From Candidatus Sungiibacteriota bacterium (GTDB lineage: Bacteria; Patescibacteria; Paceibacteria; Sungbacterales; SURF-37), in assembly GCA_016186145.1 (NCBI GenBank), contig JACPMF010000006.1:9123-73122 (forward strand): a stretch of 64,000 nt of DNA. Reading direction: 5' to 3'. The notes beneath the pieces are model-generated. The model was not told the DNA's origin, made no database searches, and saw only the letters and a program-made list of their open reading frames with translations. A program made the translations under genes and the position numbers. Shown here piece by piece: positions 24,773 to 33,074 of this stretch (the stretch's first letter is position 1; each line of letters opens with the position of its first letter).

Positions 24773-25381
24773 ATGCCGAAAGGCCGTAAAACACGAGAGA
24801 TGACAGAGACACGGAAAGACGCGATTGAGGCAGAAATCGCAAAAGGCATAACAAGCGTCAGAGAGATTGCACGAGTTCTTCATGGACATCCGGGGTTTGA
24901 TGCTGAAACATTCGAAGGCACTTCCGAGGGTATCCGTAGATACTTCAAAAAACGGAAGCTTTCGGCATCGCAACAGCCACGAACCCACGCCTCTATGATA
25001 ACGGCCATTGCTGCTTCTGCAGCAACTTCGGCAAGCTCAATTCAAACATTTCTCGAAAAATACCAAATCCGTCTGCCTGCCGGACAGATTAGCGAATTTA
25101 ACCGTTTTATTACCGCATTGACGGCCGTTGCCCGTCCGTTAGAGGAACGAGCCCTGCGGGTACCGATAATGGAAGAGAGGATTCGTGAATTGGAAGCATC
25201 TGTCCGTGATTTGAAATCGAATTTGCCGACAGTCATTTTGGAGGAGGAAAACCGCCGCCTTCGCGGTGTTATCGAAAAACAGGAAACAGTAATCGAAACC
25301 CTGAAAAGAACCAAGGGCTATCGAGGTGGGCGCATATTAACCCCGGAAAGCCACCTTGTGGTGAGTGCGGGGAGAGATTAA
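24773..25381 (+). CDS. Coiled-coil protein of unknown function (accessory cassette)
   Basis: A 202-residue soluble protein with a strong SD (AGGAG, 7 nt before ATG). Residues 1-65 are basic and helical and could be a winged or helix-turn-helix-type domain (GITSVREIARVLHGHPGFD). An Ala/Ser-rich stretch (75-95) follows. Residues 130-185 are a coiled coil (RIRELEASVRDLKSNLP; EEENRRLRGVIEKQETVIE). DNA binding is possible but unproven. It stands alone between dnaB and the FtsA/PilM-like gene with its own promoter and terminator. Confidence 0.6.
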   Translation: MPKGRKTREMTETRKDAIEAEIAKGITSVREIARVLHGHPGFDAETFEGTSEGIRRYFKKRKLSASQQPRTHASMITAIAASAATSASSIQTFLEKYQIRLPAGQISEFNRFITALTAVARPLEERALRVPIMEERIRELEASVRDLKSNLPTVILEEENRRLRGVIEKQETVIETLKRTKGYRGGRILTPESHLVVSAGRD

Positions 25382-25415
25382 TAACTAAGAAATACGATGT
25401 GGATAAGACTCCTTC

Positions 25416-25435
25416 AGGCCGTAGCAATACGGCCT
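25416..25435 (+). terminator. Terminator after the coiled-coil cassette
   Basis: AGGCCGTA and TACGGCCT form a perfect 8-bp stem with a GCAA loop, followed by TTCATTTTG. It lies 35 nt after the stop at 25381. Confidence 0.8.
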
Positions 25436-25441
25436 TTCATT

Positions 25442-25469
25442 TTGTTACGGGGAAGGTTCTTGTTATACT
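25442..25469 (+). promoter_or_regulatory. Promoter of the FtsA/PilM-like gene, possibly leaderless
   Basis: TTGTTA (25442-25447), a 16-nt spacer and TATACT (25464-25469). The ATG at 25478 is only 8 nt beyond the -10, so transcription would begin at or next to the start codon. Confidence 0.55.
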
Positions 25470-25477
25470 ATCAAGGT

Positions 25478-26617
25478 ATGTCCTTGCGGTGGAATATTTT
25501 TTCTTCATCCCAAAAAACGGTCAAGCATAGACTCTTTATTGATGTTGGATCGAGCGCTATCCGTTCTCTCCTTGTAGAATCAGGCCCCAAAGGACACCTG
25601 GGGATCAAAAAGCGAGTTCATTATCTTCCGGTGATGGCGGAGAGAAGCAGGTTTTTAAAAAAAGTTAGCGGGCAATTCCATGAAATCATCTTCCGCTACA
25701 TAAAAAGTTTAGGTTCCATTCCTGAAAAGATCGTGATCAGCGCCTCTCCACCGCTTGCCCCGGTTGCCGTTGAAGTCATAAAAAAGGAGCGGCATGACAA
25801 AAATAAGCCCGTCAGCGTAAAGGAAATAGAAGGCCTTCTTGCGGAAAAAATAACCCGTACGCCAAGCGCTGCATGGCACCCTCCGCAGTTAACCCGTCTT
25901 ACCGTAGATGGCTATGATATTTCTTTGGAGGATACGGAAAACATCACCGGTTCTGTTATAGAACTTTCCGCGGCCTATCCCACCTTTGAACCGGATTTTA
26001 TCGAAGCGTTTTCTGCTTTGAATAAAACATGGGGAGGGTTGACGCTGGAAATCCATTCAACCCCGATTACGGTGGCTATGGCGACAATAAAAAAACTTGC
26101 TGAGCGAAATTTTGCTATTATAAAGATTGGCGGAACCGCAACGACTGTCATTGCGGTCGCCTCAGGCACTATCTTATGGGTTGAATCGTTTCCTTTCGGC
26201 GGAGACGACGTAACCAGGGAGCTGGTGAATCAATTAAAAATAGAAATTGGTGAGGCCGAGGATATAAAGCGGCGTTTCGGCAAATTCGTGCTGCCTCAAG
26301 CCCTTTCCGAGAAGGCAGAAGAGATTTTTAAGCGCCATGCGGAAAAACTTGCGGGGACGGTCGTTTCTCCGTTTCTAAAACGGCAAAATGCTTTTCCTCC
26401 CACCGTTTTCCTTTATGGGGGCGGGGCTAAAGATTCAGCGGTTCAAAAAACCTTGTCGGATCCGCATTGGTTTGAAAATACTACTTTTGCGGAAAAATTG
26501 CGTGTTGAGGTTTTAGCCGGCGAGCGGTTTACTGACGGAGTACTGTTTAACTCGCCGCTCCAAGGACCGGACTATGTTGAACTTGCGGCCTCGGTTTTTA
26601 AGACACTCAACACTTAA
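25478..26617 (+). CDS. FtsA/PilM-like actin-fold ATPase
   Basis: A 379-residue protein starting at ATG 25478. The actin-fold signatures are LFIDVGSSAIRSLLVES (phosphate 1), IKIGGTATTVIAVASG (phosphate 2) and VFLYGGGAKDS (adenosine). The membrane-facing helix typical of FtsA at the C-terminus is not evident. FtsA anchors the division ring and PilM links type IV pilus machinery; I cannot decide between them. The baseplate-J-like membrane protein follows in the same direction. Confidence 0.75.
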   Translation: MSLRWNIFSSSQKTVKHRLFIDVGSSAIRSLLVESGPKGHLGIKKRVHYLPVMAERSRFLKKVSGQFHEIIFRYIKSLGSIPEKIVISASPPLAPVAVEVIKKERHDKNKPVSVKEIEGLLAEKITRTPSAAWHPPQLTRLTVDGYDISLEDTENITGSVIELSAAYPTFEPDFIEAFSALNKTWGGLTLEIHSTPITVAMATIKKLAERNFAIIKIGGTATTVIAVASGTILWVESFPFGGDDVTRELVNQLKIEIGEAEDIKRRFGKFVLPQALSEKAEEIFKRHAEKLAGTVVSPFLKRQNAFPPTVFLYGGGAKDSAVQKTLSDPHWFENTTFAEKLRVEVLAGERFTDGVLFNSPLQGPDYVELAASVFKTLNT

Positions 26618-26692
26618 AAAGACAACAACCATGGCGCGACAACGCATTATAAGTTGTCCGTTATAAGTTGTTGGCAATTAATGATAAAAAAT

Positions 26693-28099
26693 ATGGCTGA
26701 TTTCTTAAGAAAGATAGCCAAAGAAAGGGAGGAGAAAAGAGGCGGTAAAATCGTTCAAGACATCCTACCCCCGAAAAGCGGTCTGACGGCTAGAAAAAAG
26801 CCGCCCCTGCCCGCGATACAAGAAAAGGCCTCAAAAGAACCGGTGAAACCGAAAATCGAACAAAAGATTTCGCTTCCTTCGGTACATTTCTGGAAACCCG
26901 CAGCAAGGCGCTTTAATCCCGCCCTTCTTTTGACCCGGCTGCTTTCTTCACGCCGCGCGCAAATAGGATCTGCCGCCGGTATTCTCATCCTTTTTACTAT
27001 AATTTTCAGCATCGTTTTTGCATCAACTAAAATAACCATACGCCCAATTGCTGCCGACCTTTCGCTTTCGCCGCTTTCTATAACCGCGGATCCGGGTACT
27101 AATACTGTTGACCTGGGGGCAAAAAAAATTCCAGCGCTCAAAATTGCGGTAGAAGATACCTATACCGCAACCCGCCAGTCTTCGGGAAAAAAATATGTTG
27201 AGGAACGCGCGACCGGAACTATTGCCATATTCAACCGTTTCGATTCTAACCCTCAAAATCTAGTCCGCACAACACGTTTTGTCGATTCTAACGGAAAAGT
27301 ATTCCGTTTGGTAAATTCCGTTACGGTTCCGGGGGCTAAAATACAAGGAGGAAAAATAGTTCCGAGTTCGGTAGATGCTCAAGTTGTGGCCGACGGCCCC
27401 GGCCAAGATTACAATATACCGCCATCACGCTTTACGATTCCGGGTTTCCAAGGTTCTCCCAAATTTGAGGGGTTTTATGGCGAATCCCGTTCTGCCATGA
27501 AGAATGGTTTTCGTGGTGAAGCTCGCGTGGTAACCGCCGAAGATATTAAAGCGGGGCAGGAGGAAGCAACCCGCCGGCTTTTCGAGGAATTAAGAAAAAA
27601 GCTTGATTCGAAAATTCCTCCGGGCAATGAATTTCTTTCCCTTGACGGTTCCCGGGATATCCGAATTGCAAAGGTAGTAAGCCCAAAAGCGGGGGAACGG
27701 AAAGAAGAATTTGCCATAGAAGCAAGCGGGATGGCCGAAGCGGTTGTGTTTCGCAAAACAGACCTTTTCGCATTTCTCGACTCCGCCCTGCTTTCCCCGG
27801 AACGGCCCTCAACAATATTGGAGGATACGAGCCAAATTGAATTTTCAGGCATCCAATTTGATATCGGAAAGGATATATTGGAATTCACCGTTAAAGGATC
27901 TGCCACCGCAGTCCGTGTTATTCCGGTTGTAGAAATGCAAGCATTACTTGCCGGAAAAACCACTACGCAAGCCGAAGCATTTCTTCGCGGACGGCCGGAA
28001 ATTGGCGGTTTTTCAATAAAAAATTCTCCATTCTGGCGATGGAAGACACCACGCCATCCTGAGGCAATTGAGGTGAAAGTGGAGATCCCGGCTGTCTGA
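26693..28099 (+). CDS. Baseplate-J-like membrane protein
   Basis: A 468-residue protein; ATG 26693 (MADFLRKIAKEREEK) is preferred over upstream in-frame ATGs. A charged cytoplasmic N-terminus of about 85 residues is followed by one membrane helix (IGSAAGILILFTIIFSIVFA) and an outside beta-rich region with ERATGTIAIFNRFDSNPQNLV and the DGPGQDYNIPPSRFTIPGF motif, which are characteristic of the baseplate-J/gp47-like family widespread in Parcubacteria. The C-terminal SGIQFDIGKDILEFTVKG resembles that of the same family. Function unknown; possibly part of a surface or pilus-related machine with the upstream actin-fold protein. The upstream gap has an imperfect palindrome (ACAAC/GTTGT units). Confidence 0.7.
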   Translation: MADFLRKIAKEREEKRGGKIVQDILPPKSGLTARKKPPLPAIQEKASKEPVKPKIEQKISLPSVHFWKPAARRFNPALLLTRLLSSRRAQIGSAAGILILFTIIFSIVFASTKITIRPIAADLSLSPLSITADPGTNTVDLGAKKIPALKIAVEDTYTATRQSSGKKYVEERATGTIAIFNRFDSNPQNLVRTTRFVDSNGKVFRLVNSVTVPGAKIQGGKIVPSSVDAQVVADGPGQDYNIPPSRFTIPGFQGSPKFEGFYGESRSAMKNGFRGEARVVTAEDIKAGQEEATRRLFEELRKKLDSKIPPGNEFLSLDGSRDIRIAKVVSPKAGERKEEFAIEASGMAEAVVFRKTDLFAFLDSALLSPERPSTILEDTSQIEFSGIQFDIGKDILEFTVKGSATAVRVIPVVEMQALLAGKTTTQAEAFLRGRPEIGGFSIKNSPFWRWKTPRHPEAIEVKVEIPAV

Positions 28100-28142
28100 T
28101 GCCATGCTAAGAATGCGATTTCGGGGGGTACGAATTAAAAGA

Positions 28143-28171
28143 TTGACACCATAACGGCAATCTGCTAAACT
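28143..28171 (+). promoter_or_regulatory. infA promoter with overlapping hairpin
   Basis: TTGACA (28143-28148), a 17-nt spacer and TAAACT (28166-28171). A 9-bp inverted repeat, ATAACGGCA / TGCCGTTAT, spans from the spacer to just before the infA ATG (28195). This is the best promoter for the ribosomal/rpoA gene run. Confidence 0.65.
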
Positions 28172-28194
28172 CGTGTGGTGCCGTTATTATCACT

Positions 28195-28416
28195 ATGAAG
28201 GGCGAAAAACGGGGTATTTTAAAAGAAGGAGTGGTGACAGAAGCGCTCCCTGCTACTCTTTTCCGGGTTAAACTTGACGACGGCGCTGAAATCATTGCCC
28301 ACCTTGCGGGAAGACTGCGCCTTCATTACATCCGGGTAATGGCGGGGGATCGCGTTCGGATAGAAATGTCGGAGTACGACGCCACGAAGGGAAGAATTGT
28401 GCACCGCTTGAAATAA
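28195..28416 (+). CDS. infA: Translation initiation factor IF-1
   Basis: A 73-residue S1/OB-fold protein: EGVVTEALPATLFRVKLDDG, then HLAGRLRLHYIRVMAGDRV and the end DATKGRIVHRLK, all as in IF-1. It binds the ribosomal A site with IF-2 and IF-3 during initiation. It heads the conserved infA-rpmJ-rpsM-rpsK-rpsD-rpoA-rplQ order. Length is normal. Confidence 0.97.
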   Translation: MKGEKRGILKEGVVTEALPATLFRVKLDDGAEIIAHLAGRLRLHYIRVMAGDRVRIEMSEYDATKGRIVHRLK

Positions 28417-28487
28417 TGTTAAATTTTGAATGCCGGATGCCGAATAGAAATTATTTAGCACCCAGCATTTATAATTTATAATTTTAT

Positions 28488-28601
28488 TTGAAAGTCCGAG
28501 CATCAGTTAAACGCATGTGCGCAAAATGCAAAGTAATACGGCGCAAGCGTCGTGTTTTTGTTATTTGCACAACCCCGAAACATAAACAGCGCCAAGGGTA
28601 A
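28488..28601 (+). CDS. rpmJ: Large ribosomal subunit protein bL36
   Basis: A 37-residue protein beginning with TTG (MKVRASVKRMCAKCKVIRRK) and ending TTPKHKQRQG. Cys11, Cys14, Cys27 and His32 form the usual zinc site. The TTG is supported by exact agreement with the L36 N-terminus. It lies between infA and rpsM, its normal place. Confidence 0.97.
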   Translation: MKVRASVKRMCAKCKVIRRKRRVFVICTTPKHKQRQG

Positions 28602-28605
28602 TTAT

Positions 28606-28700
28606 CATCGAATTACGAATCAGCCGCGAATTTACGAATTTGATTCATTATTCGTAGATTCGTAAAAGATTCGTAATTCGTTGATGAGGCGATAGCGAAC
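28606..28700 (+). repeat. Family-1 start-codon palindrome (rpsM copy)
   Basis: It begins 4 nt after the rpmJ stop with CATCGAATTACGAATC, has ATTCGTAGATTCGTAAAAG in the right half, and ends GATGAGGCGATAGCGAAC directly before the rpsM ATG. The arms GAATTACGAATC and GATTCGTAATTC pair perfectly. Confidence 0.9.
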
Positions 28701-29087
28701 ATGAGAATAGCCGGAACCAATATACCCGACAATAAAAAAATAGAATATGCATTGCCCTATATTTTCGGCGTCGGCTTAAGTTTGTCGCGAAAGATTCTCG
28801 TTGCGGCGCGTGTAAACAAATCCAAGCGCGCAAAAGAGCTTGCCCCTGATGAGGTAAGCCGGCTTCGTGAAATAATCGAAAAAAATTACAGAATTGAAGG
28901 GGAACTACGAAGAGAAATTTTAATAAACGTAAAACGCCTGAAAGACATCGGTACATATCGGGGTAACCGCCATATTCGGGGCCTTCCGGTCAGAGGACAG
29001 CGGACCAAAACGAATTCTCGCACCCGCCGCGGCAATGTGAGAAAAACAATGGGTTCAGGAAGAAAATCGGCAGCAAGTCCGACATAA
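28701..29087 (+). CDS. rpsM: Small ribosomal subunit protein uS13
   Basis: A 128-residue protein with RIAGTNIPDNKKIEYALPYI at the start and the C-terminal GNRHIRGLPVRGQRTKTNSR. It contacts 16S rRNA in the head and bridges to the 50S subunit. There is no SD; the ATG is the last base triplet of a family-1 palindrome. Confidence 0.97.
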   Translation: MRIAGTNIPDNKKIEYALPYIFGVGLSLSRKILVAARVNKSKRAKELAPDEVSRLREIIEKNYRIEGELRREILINVKRLKDIGTYRGNRHIRGLPVRGQRTKTNSRTRRGNVRKTMGSGRKSAASPT

Positions 29088-29098
29088 TTTTAAAACAA

Positions 29099-29124
29099 TC
29101 CTCCTTCGCTAAAGCTATGGAGGA
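29099..29124. repeat. Intergenic hairpin of the CCTTCGCT-AAAGCTA type
   Basis: TCCTCCTTCGCTAAAGCTATGGAGGA forms a hairpin closed by TCCTCC/GGAGGA. Variants of the same element occur near 13311-13340 and at 45925-45958. A second small palindrome (GATGGCTTGCCATC, 29163-29176) follows before rpsK. Confidence 0.7.
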
Positions 29125-29207
29125 CATCTTTCGCTACCACATAACGAGAGGTGTCCCTAATTAGATGGCTTGCCATCCGTAGCTCCGAGCGATGCGAGAA
29201 GCGAAGA

Positions 29208-29669
29208 ATGGGAAAAAAGCGAATCATAACCAAAGGAGATACTGAAGGTGCTGCCTCAAGCAAGGTGGAGGGGGTATCCGGCACCAATGACGGCGGGCAG
29301 GGAAATCCGCAAGAGCGGCAACATGTTCAATATGGAGCCGCGTATATTCTTGCAACATATAACAATACCTTAATTTCGATTGCCGACGAGAATGGTAATA
29401 CCATCGCGTGGTCGTCTGCCGGGGCAATGGGTTTTAAAGGCACTAAAAAAGCAACACCTTATGCGGCTTCGCGTGCCGCGGAGGCCGTAGCGGAAAAAGC
29501 AAAAAAGTGGGGTATAACAGGGGTAACTGTTTTTGTGAAAGGCGTCGGCTCCGGCCGCGAGTCGGCAATCAGATCGCTTGCTAACTATGGCCTTGACATA
29601 GCAATGATTAAAGATATTACCCCAATCCCGCATAATGGTCCGAGGCCTTCGAAAGTCCGACGAGTATAA
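29208..29669 (+). CDS. rpsK: Small ribosomal subunit protein uS11
   Basis: A 153-residue protein; ATG 29208 (MGKKRIITKG) is chosen because the upstream in-frame extension is encoded by the palindromic gap. After about 40 extra N-terminal residues (Gly/Glu/Asn-rich), the S11 fold begins at HVQYGAAYILATYNNTLISI and ends ITPIPHNGPRPSKVRRV. It lines the mRNA path at the platform. The N-terminal extension is unusual in length. Confidence 0.95.
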   Translation: MGKKRIITKGDTEGAASSKVEGVSGTNDGGQGNPQERQHVQYGAAYILATYNNTLISIADENGNTIAWSSAGAMGFKGTKKATPYAASRAAEAVAEKAKKWGITGVTVFVKGVGSGRESAIRSLANYGLDIAMIKDITPIPHNGPRPSKVRRV

Positions 29670-29678
29670 CGAGGAGGA

Positions 29679-29778
29679 CCCAGCACATAAATTTACAATT
29701 GCCGTCTACTGCATTTCATAATTATTGCATCAGCCCCGCGACTAAAATTAATTGACGGATGTAAATTTATGTGCTGGG
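29679..29778. repeat. Long inverted repeat in the rpsK-rpsD gap
   Basis: Perfect 18-bp arms CCCAGCACATAAATTTAC (29679-29696) and GTAAATTTATGTGCTGGG (29761-29778) enclose about 64 nt, with secondary GCCGTC/GACGG pairing inside. It resembles in design the repeat at 53269-53376 upstream of rpmA. Confidence 0.9.
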
Positions 29779-29782
29779 TGCT

Positions 29783-29843
29783 GAATTTTGTGGCGAAATT
29801 TTGTTCACAAAACAAGTTTCGCTCCAAAATTTCGACAAAATTC
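29783..29843. repeat. Start-codon palindrome before rpsD
   Basis: Arms GAATTTTGTGGCGAAATTTTG (one base shortened on the other side) at 29783-29803 and CAAAATTTCGACAAAATTC at 29825-29843. Its right arm ends 2 nt before the rpsD ATG. No SD is present. Confidence 0.85.
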
Positions 29844-29845
29844 GC

Positions 29846-30481
29846 ATGCCACTATCTCGACCGAAGGAAAAAATTGAAAGAAGAATAGGCGAGCGGCTCT
29901 TTTTAAAAGGGGAGCGCAGTTTTTCTCAAAAGGCAGGAGTTGCCCGAAGGCCATATCCTCCCGGACAACACGGCAAACGAAAAACAGGAAGAGGCGGTTT
30001 TTCTGAATTCGGACAACAGCTAAAAGAAAAACAGAAAGTTCGGCACATCTATGGAATCAGCGACAGGGCGCTTAAAAAATATTTTACTTTGGCACGCAGA
30101 AACCGAGCAAAGCCTACCGACGAAACTCTTGCGGAACTTCTGGAGCGGCGTCTTGATAACGTAGTTTTTCGTCTTGGACTGGCACTATCACGAAGCATTG
30201 GACGCCATATGGTAAGCTACGGGCACATAACGGTTAACGGAAAACGAGCTAAACAGCCGTCATTAACGGTCAAACCGAGTGATATTATTTCAATCGCGGA
30301 AAAATCGCGCAATCTCGGTTTTTTCCAAGATCTCGGAGAGCGGATGAAAAAATACTCGCCACCGGCATGGCTGGAGTTTGATCCGGAAAAATACGAAGGA
30401 AAACTCAGGCATACCCCGGCTCTTCAGGACATCTCCGGCCAGCAAAACATGTCATTAGTAGTTGAGTATTATTCGAGATAA
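29846..30481 (+). CDS. rpsD: Small ribosomal subunit protein uS4
   Basis: A 211-residue protein starting at ATG 29846 (MPLSRPKEKIERRIGERLFL); upstream in-frame codons are palindrome sequence. RRPYPPGQHGK and the S4 RNA-binding domain (LLERRLDNVVFRLGLALSRS, then HITVNGKRAKQPS) are clear. It is a primary 16S rRNA binder that nucleates 30S assembly. Length is normal. Confidence 0.97.
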   Translation: MPLSRPKEKIERRIGERLFLKGERSFSQKAGVARRPYPPGQHGKRKTGRGGFSEFGQQLKEKQKVRHIYGISDRALKKYFTLARRNRAKPTDETLAELLERRLDNVVFRLGLALSRSIGRHMVSYGHITVNGKRAKQPSLTVKPSDIISIAEKSRNLGFFQDLGERMKKYSPPAWLEFDPEKYEGKLRHTPALQDISGQQNMSLVVEYYSR

Positions 30482-30482
30482 T

Positions 30483-30577
30483 AGAAGCGGATCGCTTCGC
30501 TTCACGCAGATCACAACGCGGAAAAACGCGGATCCGCATGAATCCGCGTAGCTATCCGCGTTTATCTGCCTTTAAAT
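30483..30577 (+). repeat. Family-2 start-codon palindrome (rpoA copy)
   Basis: Begins AGAAGCGGATCGCTTCGCTT, contains repeated ACGCGGA / ATCCGCG units and ends GCGTTTATCTGCCTTTAAAT directly before the rpoA ATG. It is related to 43558-43610 and 61107-61203. Confidence 0.8.
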
Positions 30578-31552
30578 ATGATTCCACTTCCCCATCAACC
30601 AAAAATTATCCTCGAAGAGGAGGGCAAAGGAGTATATGAAATTGAGGGGCTGTATCCCGGTTACGGCCAAACACTTGGTAATGCAATACGGAGGGTTTTA
30701 TTGTCGTCCTTGGACGGATCAGCCATAACGAGCGTAAGGATTGAAGGGGTAAATCATGAATTTACGACCATCCCGAACGTATTGGAAGACGTGATTGAAG
30801 TCACATTAAATTTGAAACAAATCCATTTTCGAATGCATGATGACGGCCCGGTAACCGCAACGCTTCACGTTAAGGGCGAAAAAAAAGTTACTGCGAAAGA
30901 CATTCAAACTTCATCACAGCTCGAGATGATGAACCCCGACCAGCACATAGCGACTATCACTGATAAAAAGGGAGAATTAATAATGGAGTTTACCGTTGAA
31001 AAGGGCCTCGGATATCAATCCGTTGAAACCAGGTCTCGCGAAAAGGTTCCGGTGGGAACAATCGCGTTAGATGCGGCATTCTCCCCGGTTCGGCTTGTCC
31101 ATTATGAAGTCGAAAATATGCGCGTTGGCGACCGTACCGACTACAATCGGCTTCGACTGCACATTGAAACGGATGGGTCACTCGTTCCTCGAGAGGCGTT
31201 TCGGCGGGCGGCAAAAATTTTAGCAGATCAGTTCAATGCACTATATGGAGTTTTTGCTGATCAAGAACCAGCTTCCGAAAATCGTGGGGGCGGAATGGCA
31301 GACAGCGCGGAGGAGCAGGAAGGAGAAGACAAAGAAATGTCATATGAGGAAATCGTCGCAAAGAAAAAAATTGACGAGATGGAGTTTTCCACGCGAGTCC
31401 TTAATGCGCTCAGCAATGCGGGAATAAAAACCGCCGGACAACTGGCTAAAAAGAGCGAAAAAAAACTAAAGGAAGTCGAAGGGCTCGGCGATAAGGGAAT
31501 TACGGAGGTAAAGAAGGCGCTGGGAAATTTAGGACTGACGCTTAAGCAATAA
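30578..31552 (+). CDS. rpoA: RNA polymerase alpha subunit
   Basis: A 324-residue protein. The N-terminal domain has LYPGYGQTLGNAIRRVLLSS and the C-terminal domain (from about 265) has the helix-hairpin-helix region (FSTRVLNALSNAGIKTAGQL; VEGLGDKGITEVKKALG) that contacts promoter DNA and activators. An acidic linker of about 30 residues joins them. It is the assembly platform for the beta subunits. It stands between rpsD and rplQ as usual, but separated from both by palindromic gaps of about 100 nt. Confidence 0.97.
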   Translation: MIPLPHQPKIILEEEGKGVYEIEGLYPGYGQTLGNAIRRVLLSSLDGSAITSVRIEGVNHEFTTIPNVLEDVIEVTLNLKQIHFRMHDDGPVTATLHVKGEKKVTAKDIQTSSQLEMMNPDQHIATITDKKGELIMEFTVEKGLGYQSVETRSREKVPVGTIALDAAFSPVRLVHYEVENMRVGDRTDYNRLRLHIETDGSLVPREAFRRAAKILADQFNALYGVFADQEPASENRGGGMADSAEEQEGEDKEMSYEEIVAKKKIDEMEFSTRVLNALSNAGIKTAGQLAKKSEKKLKEVEGLGDKGITEVKKALGNLGLTLKQ

Positions 31553-31556
31553 AGAA

Positions 31557-31656
31557 TTCATCATCGAATTACGAATCCAGTACGAATGTACGAATTTAAT
31601 TGATTATTCGTAGATTCGTAAGAGATTCGCTATTCGTTGATGGAACGGCAGCGAAT
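31557..31656 (+). repeat. Family-1 start-codon palindrome (rplQ copy)
   Basis: It begins 4 nt after the rpoA stop with TTCATCATCGAATTACGAAT, has GATTATTCGTAGATTCGTAA in the right half and ends GATGGAACGGCAGCGAAT before the rplQ ATG. It is more diverged in the left half than the other copies. Confidence 0.88.
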
Positions 31657-32007
31657 ATGAGACACCTCAAAAAAGGGAGAAAATTCGGCCGTTTGGCTCG
31701 CCAGCGAAAAGCGCTGTTGCGAAATTTAGCTGCGGCATTAATCGAGAAAAGGAAGATCACTACAACAGCGGCAAAGGCAAAGGAACTTCGCCCGTTTGTG
31801 GAACAACTGATTACTTCCGGAAAAATAAAAACGGCCGCCGCAATACGGAAATTGTATGCCATACTCCCTGAGCGTTCTGCTAAAAAAATAATGGCGAGTC
31901 TGGAAAAACATACAGCCTCCCGGCAAAGCGGATATACGCGCATTATTAAACTCGGGCGGCGCAAAAGCGACGGGGCGGAAATGGCAATTATTGAATTCGT
32001 AGACTAG
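31657..32007 (+). CDS. rplQ: Large ribosomal subunit protein bL17
   Basis: A 116-residue protein starting at ATG 31657 (MRHLKKGRKFGRLARQRKAL), which matches the family start; the upstream frame is palindrome sequence. The end TRIIKLGRRKSDGAEMAIIEF is typical. It lies near the exit of the peptide tunnel. It is followed 9 nt later by rplM. Confidence 0.97.
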   Translation: MRHLKKGRKFGRLARQRKALLRNLAAALIEKRKITTTAAKAKELRPFVEQLITSGKIKTAAAIRKLYAILPERSAKKIMASLEKHTASRQSGYTRIIKLGRRKSDGAEMAIIEFVD

Positions 32008-32016
32008 CAAAAAACC

Positions 32017-32361
32017 ATGGAGACTATTCAAATTGACGCCGCAAACAAAAAAGTTGGCAGGATAGCAAGTGAAATCGCGCACCGTCTTCAGGGGAAAGAC
32101 AGGCCGGACTGGCGTGCTCACAAAATGCCGTCTGTCCGAATTCTTGTTACCAATACCGATAAGCTCGTTTTTACGGGAAAAAAATTCGATCAGAAAAAGT
32201 ATTATCGTCATACCGGAACAATCGGTCATTTGAAAATCATTCCGCTTTCGCGGCGTTTTGCGGCAGATTCCCGCAAAGTTCTTTATGCGGCAATAGCGCG
32301 AATGCTTCCGTATAACCGGCTTAAAAAAGAGCGCCTAAAAAATCTCGTTCTCCAGAAATAG
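32017..32361 (+). CDS. rplM: Large ribosomal subunit protein uL13
   Basis: A 114-residue protein: IDAANKKVGRIASEIAHRLQ, VTNTDKLVFTGKK and the C-terminal MLPYNRLKKERLKNL. It is shorter than the usual 140 or so residues, the loss being spread over internal loops and the C-terminus. It pairs with rpsI downstream, the universal L13-S9 pair. Confidence 0.95.
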   Translation: METIQIDAANKKVGRIASEIAHRLQGKDRPDWRAHKMPSVRILVTNTDKLVFTGKKFDQKKYYRHTGTIGHLKIIPLSRRFAADSRKVLYAAIARMLPYNRLKKERLKNLVLQK

Positions 32362-32392
32362 CAGAGGTTTTCTACCACACTCAAAACAAACC

Positions 32393-32974
32393 ATGCCAGT
32401 TCAAAAAACAAAAAAGGCGGCAAAGCCAAAAAAGGCGCTGAAGGAAAAAGGCGCCGAACTTGAATTGCCAAAAAAGAAAGCGGAGAAACTTGAAATCGAG
32501 GCGACTCTGATTCCGGAACCGGCAATTGATAAAGAAAAACTGGAGGAAACGGATGAAAATTCCGCCGCCTTTTTATCTCAATCTGAACGATATTGGGAAG
32601 CGGTTGGAAGAAGAAAAACCGCAGTTGCAAGAGCACGCCTTTTTACACGCGGTGAAAAAGGGGTTTGGGTCCACGAAAAGCCGGTACAAACATATTTTCA
32701 GCAAGACCGCTTGGTTTCAATTATCGAAGAGCCGTTGAAGAAAATGAAATCCACCGATCGTTTTCGCGTAACCATAAAAGTTTCCGGGGGCGGAATGAAC
32801 GCGCAAGCCGAAGCGGCCCGCCACGCTATTTCCCGCGCTCTCGTAAAATTTAATCCCGACTTCCGAAAACGCTTAAAACGGGCCGGATTCTTAAAACGAG
32901 ACCCGCGTATGAAGGAGCGGAAGAAGTTTGGCCTGAAAGGGGCGCGCAAGGCTCCGCAGTGGGCGAAACGATAA
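32393..32974 (+). CDS. rpsI: Small ribosomal subunit protein uS9 with basic N-terminal extension
   Basis: A 193-residue protein. The S9 domain starts near residue 66 (RYWEAVGRRKTAVARARLF) and ends RMKERKKFGLKGARKAPQWA KR, with its tail reaching the P-site tRNA. The first 60 residues are Lys/Ala/Glu-rich low complexity (TKKAAKPKKALKEKG), an extension absent from most S9 proteins. A strong terminator follows, closing the ribosomal gene run. Confidence 0.95.
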   Translation: MPVQKTKKAAKPKKALKEKGAELELPKKKAEKLEIEATLIPEPAIDKEKLEETDENSAAFLSQSERYWEAVGRRKTAVARARLFTRGEKGVWVHEKPVQTYFQQDRLVSIIEEPLKKMKSTDRFRVTIKVSGGGMNAQAEAARHAISRALVKFNPDFRKRLKRAGFLKRDPRMKERKKFGLKGARKAPQWAKR

Positions 32975-33014
32975 GCGAACCCGGCATTAAGTTTCAGAAC
33001 TGGTTTTATAAAGC

Positions 33015-33058
33015 AAAATAAGAGGAGTGCGAAAAAAACGCATTCCTCTTATTTTTTT
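33015..33058. terminator. Strong terminator after rpsI
   Basis: AAATAAGAGGAGTGCG pairs with CGCATTCCTCTTATTT across a run of A, followed by a T run. The stem is about 16 bp with one mismatch. A-rich upstream and T-rich downstream flanks let it work for the convergent minus-strand PEGA gene too. Confidence 0.9.
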
Positions 33059-33074
33059 ATTCGTTTGAGACGGC

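Noticed and set aside
26693..28099. Baseplate-J-like protein as evidence of a prophage or contractile tail
   Set aside because: No other phage structural genes are near; this family is a common chromosomal membrane protein in Parcubacteria.
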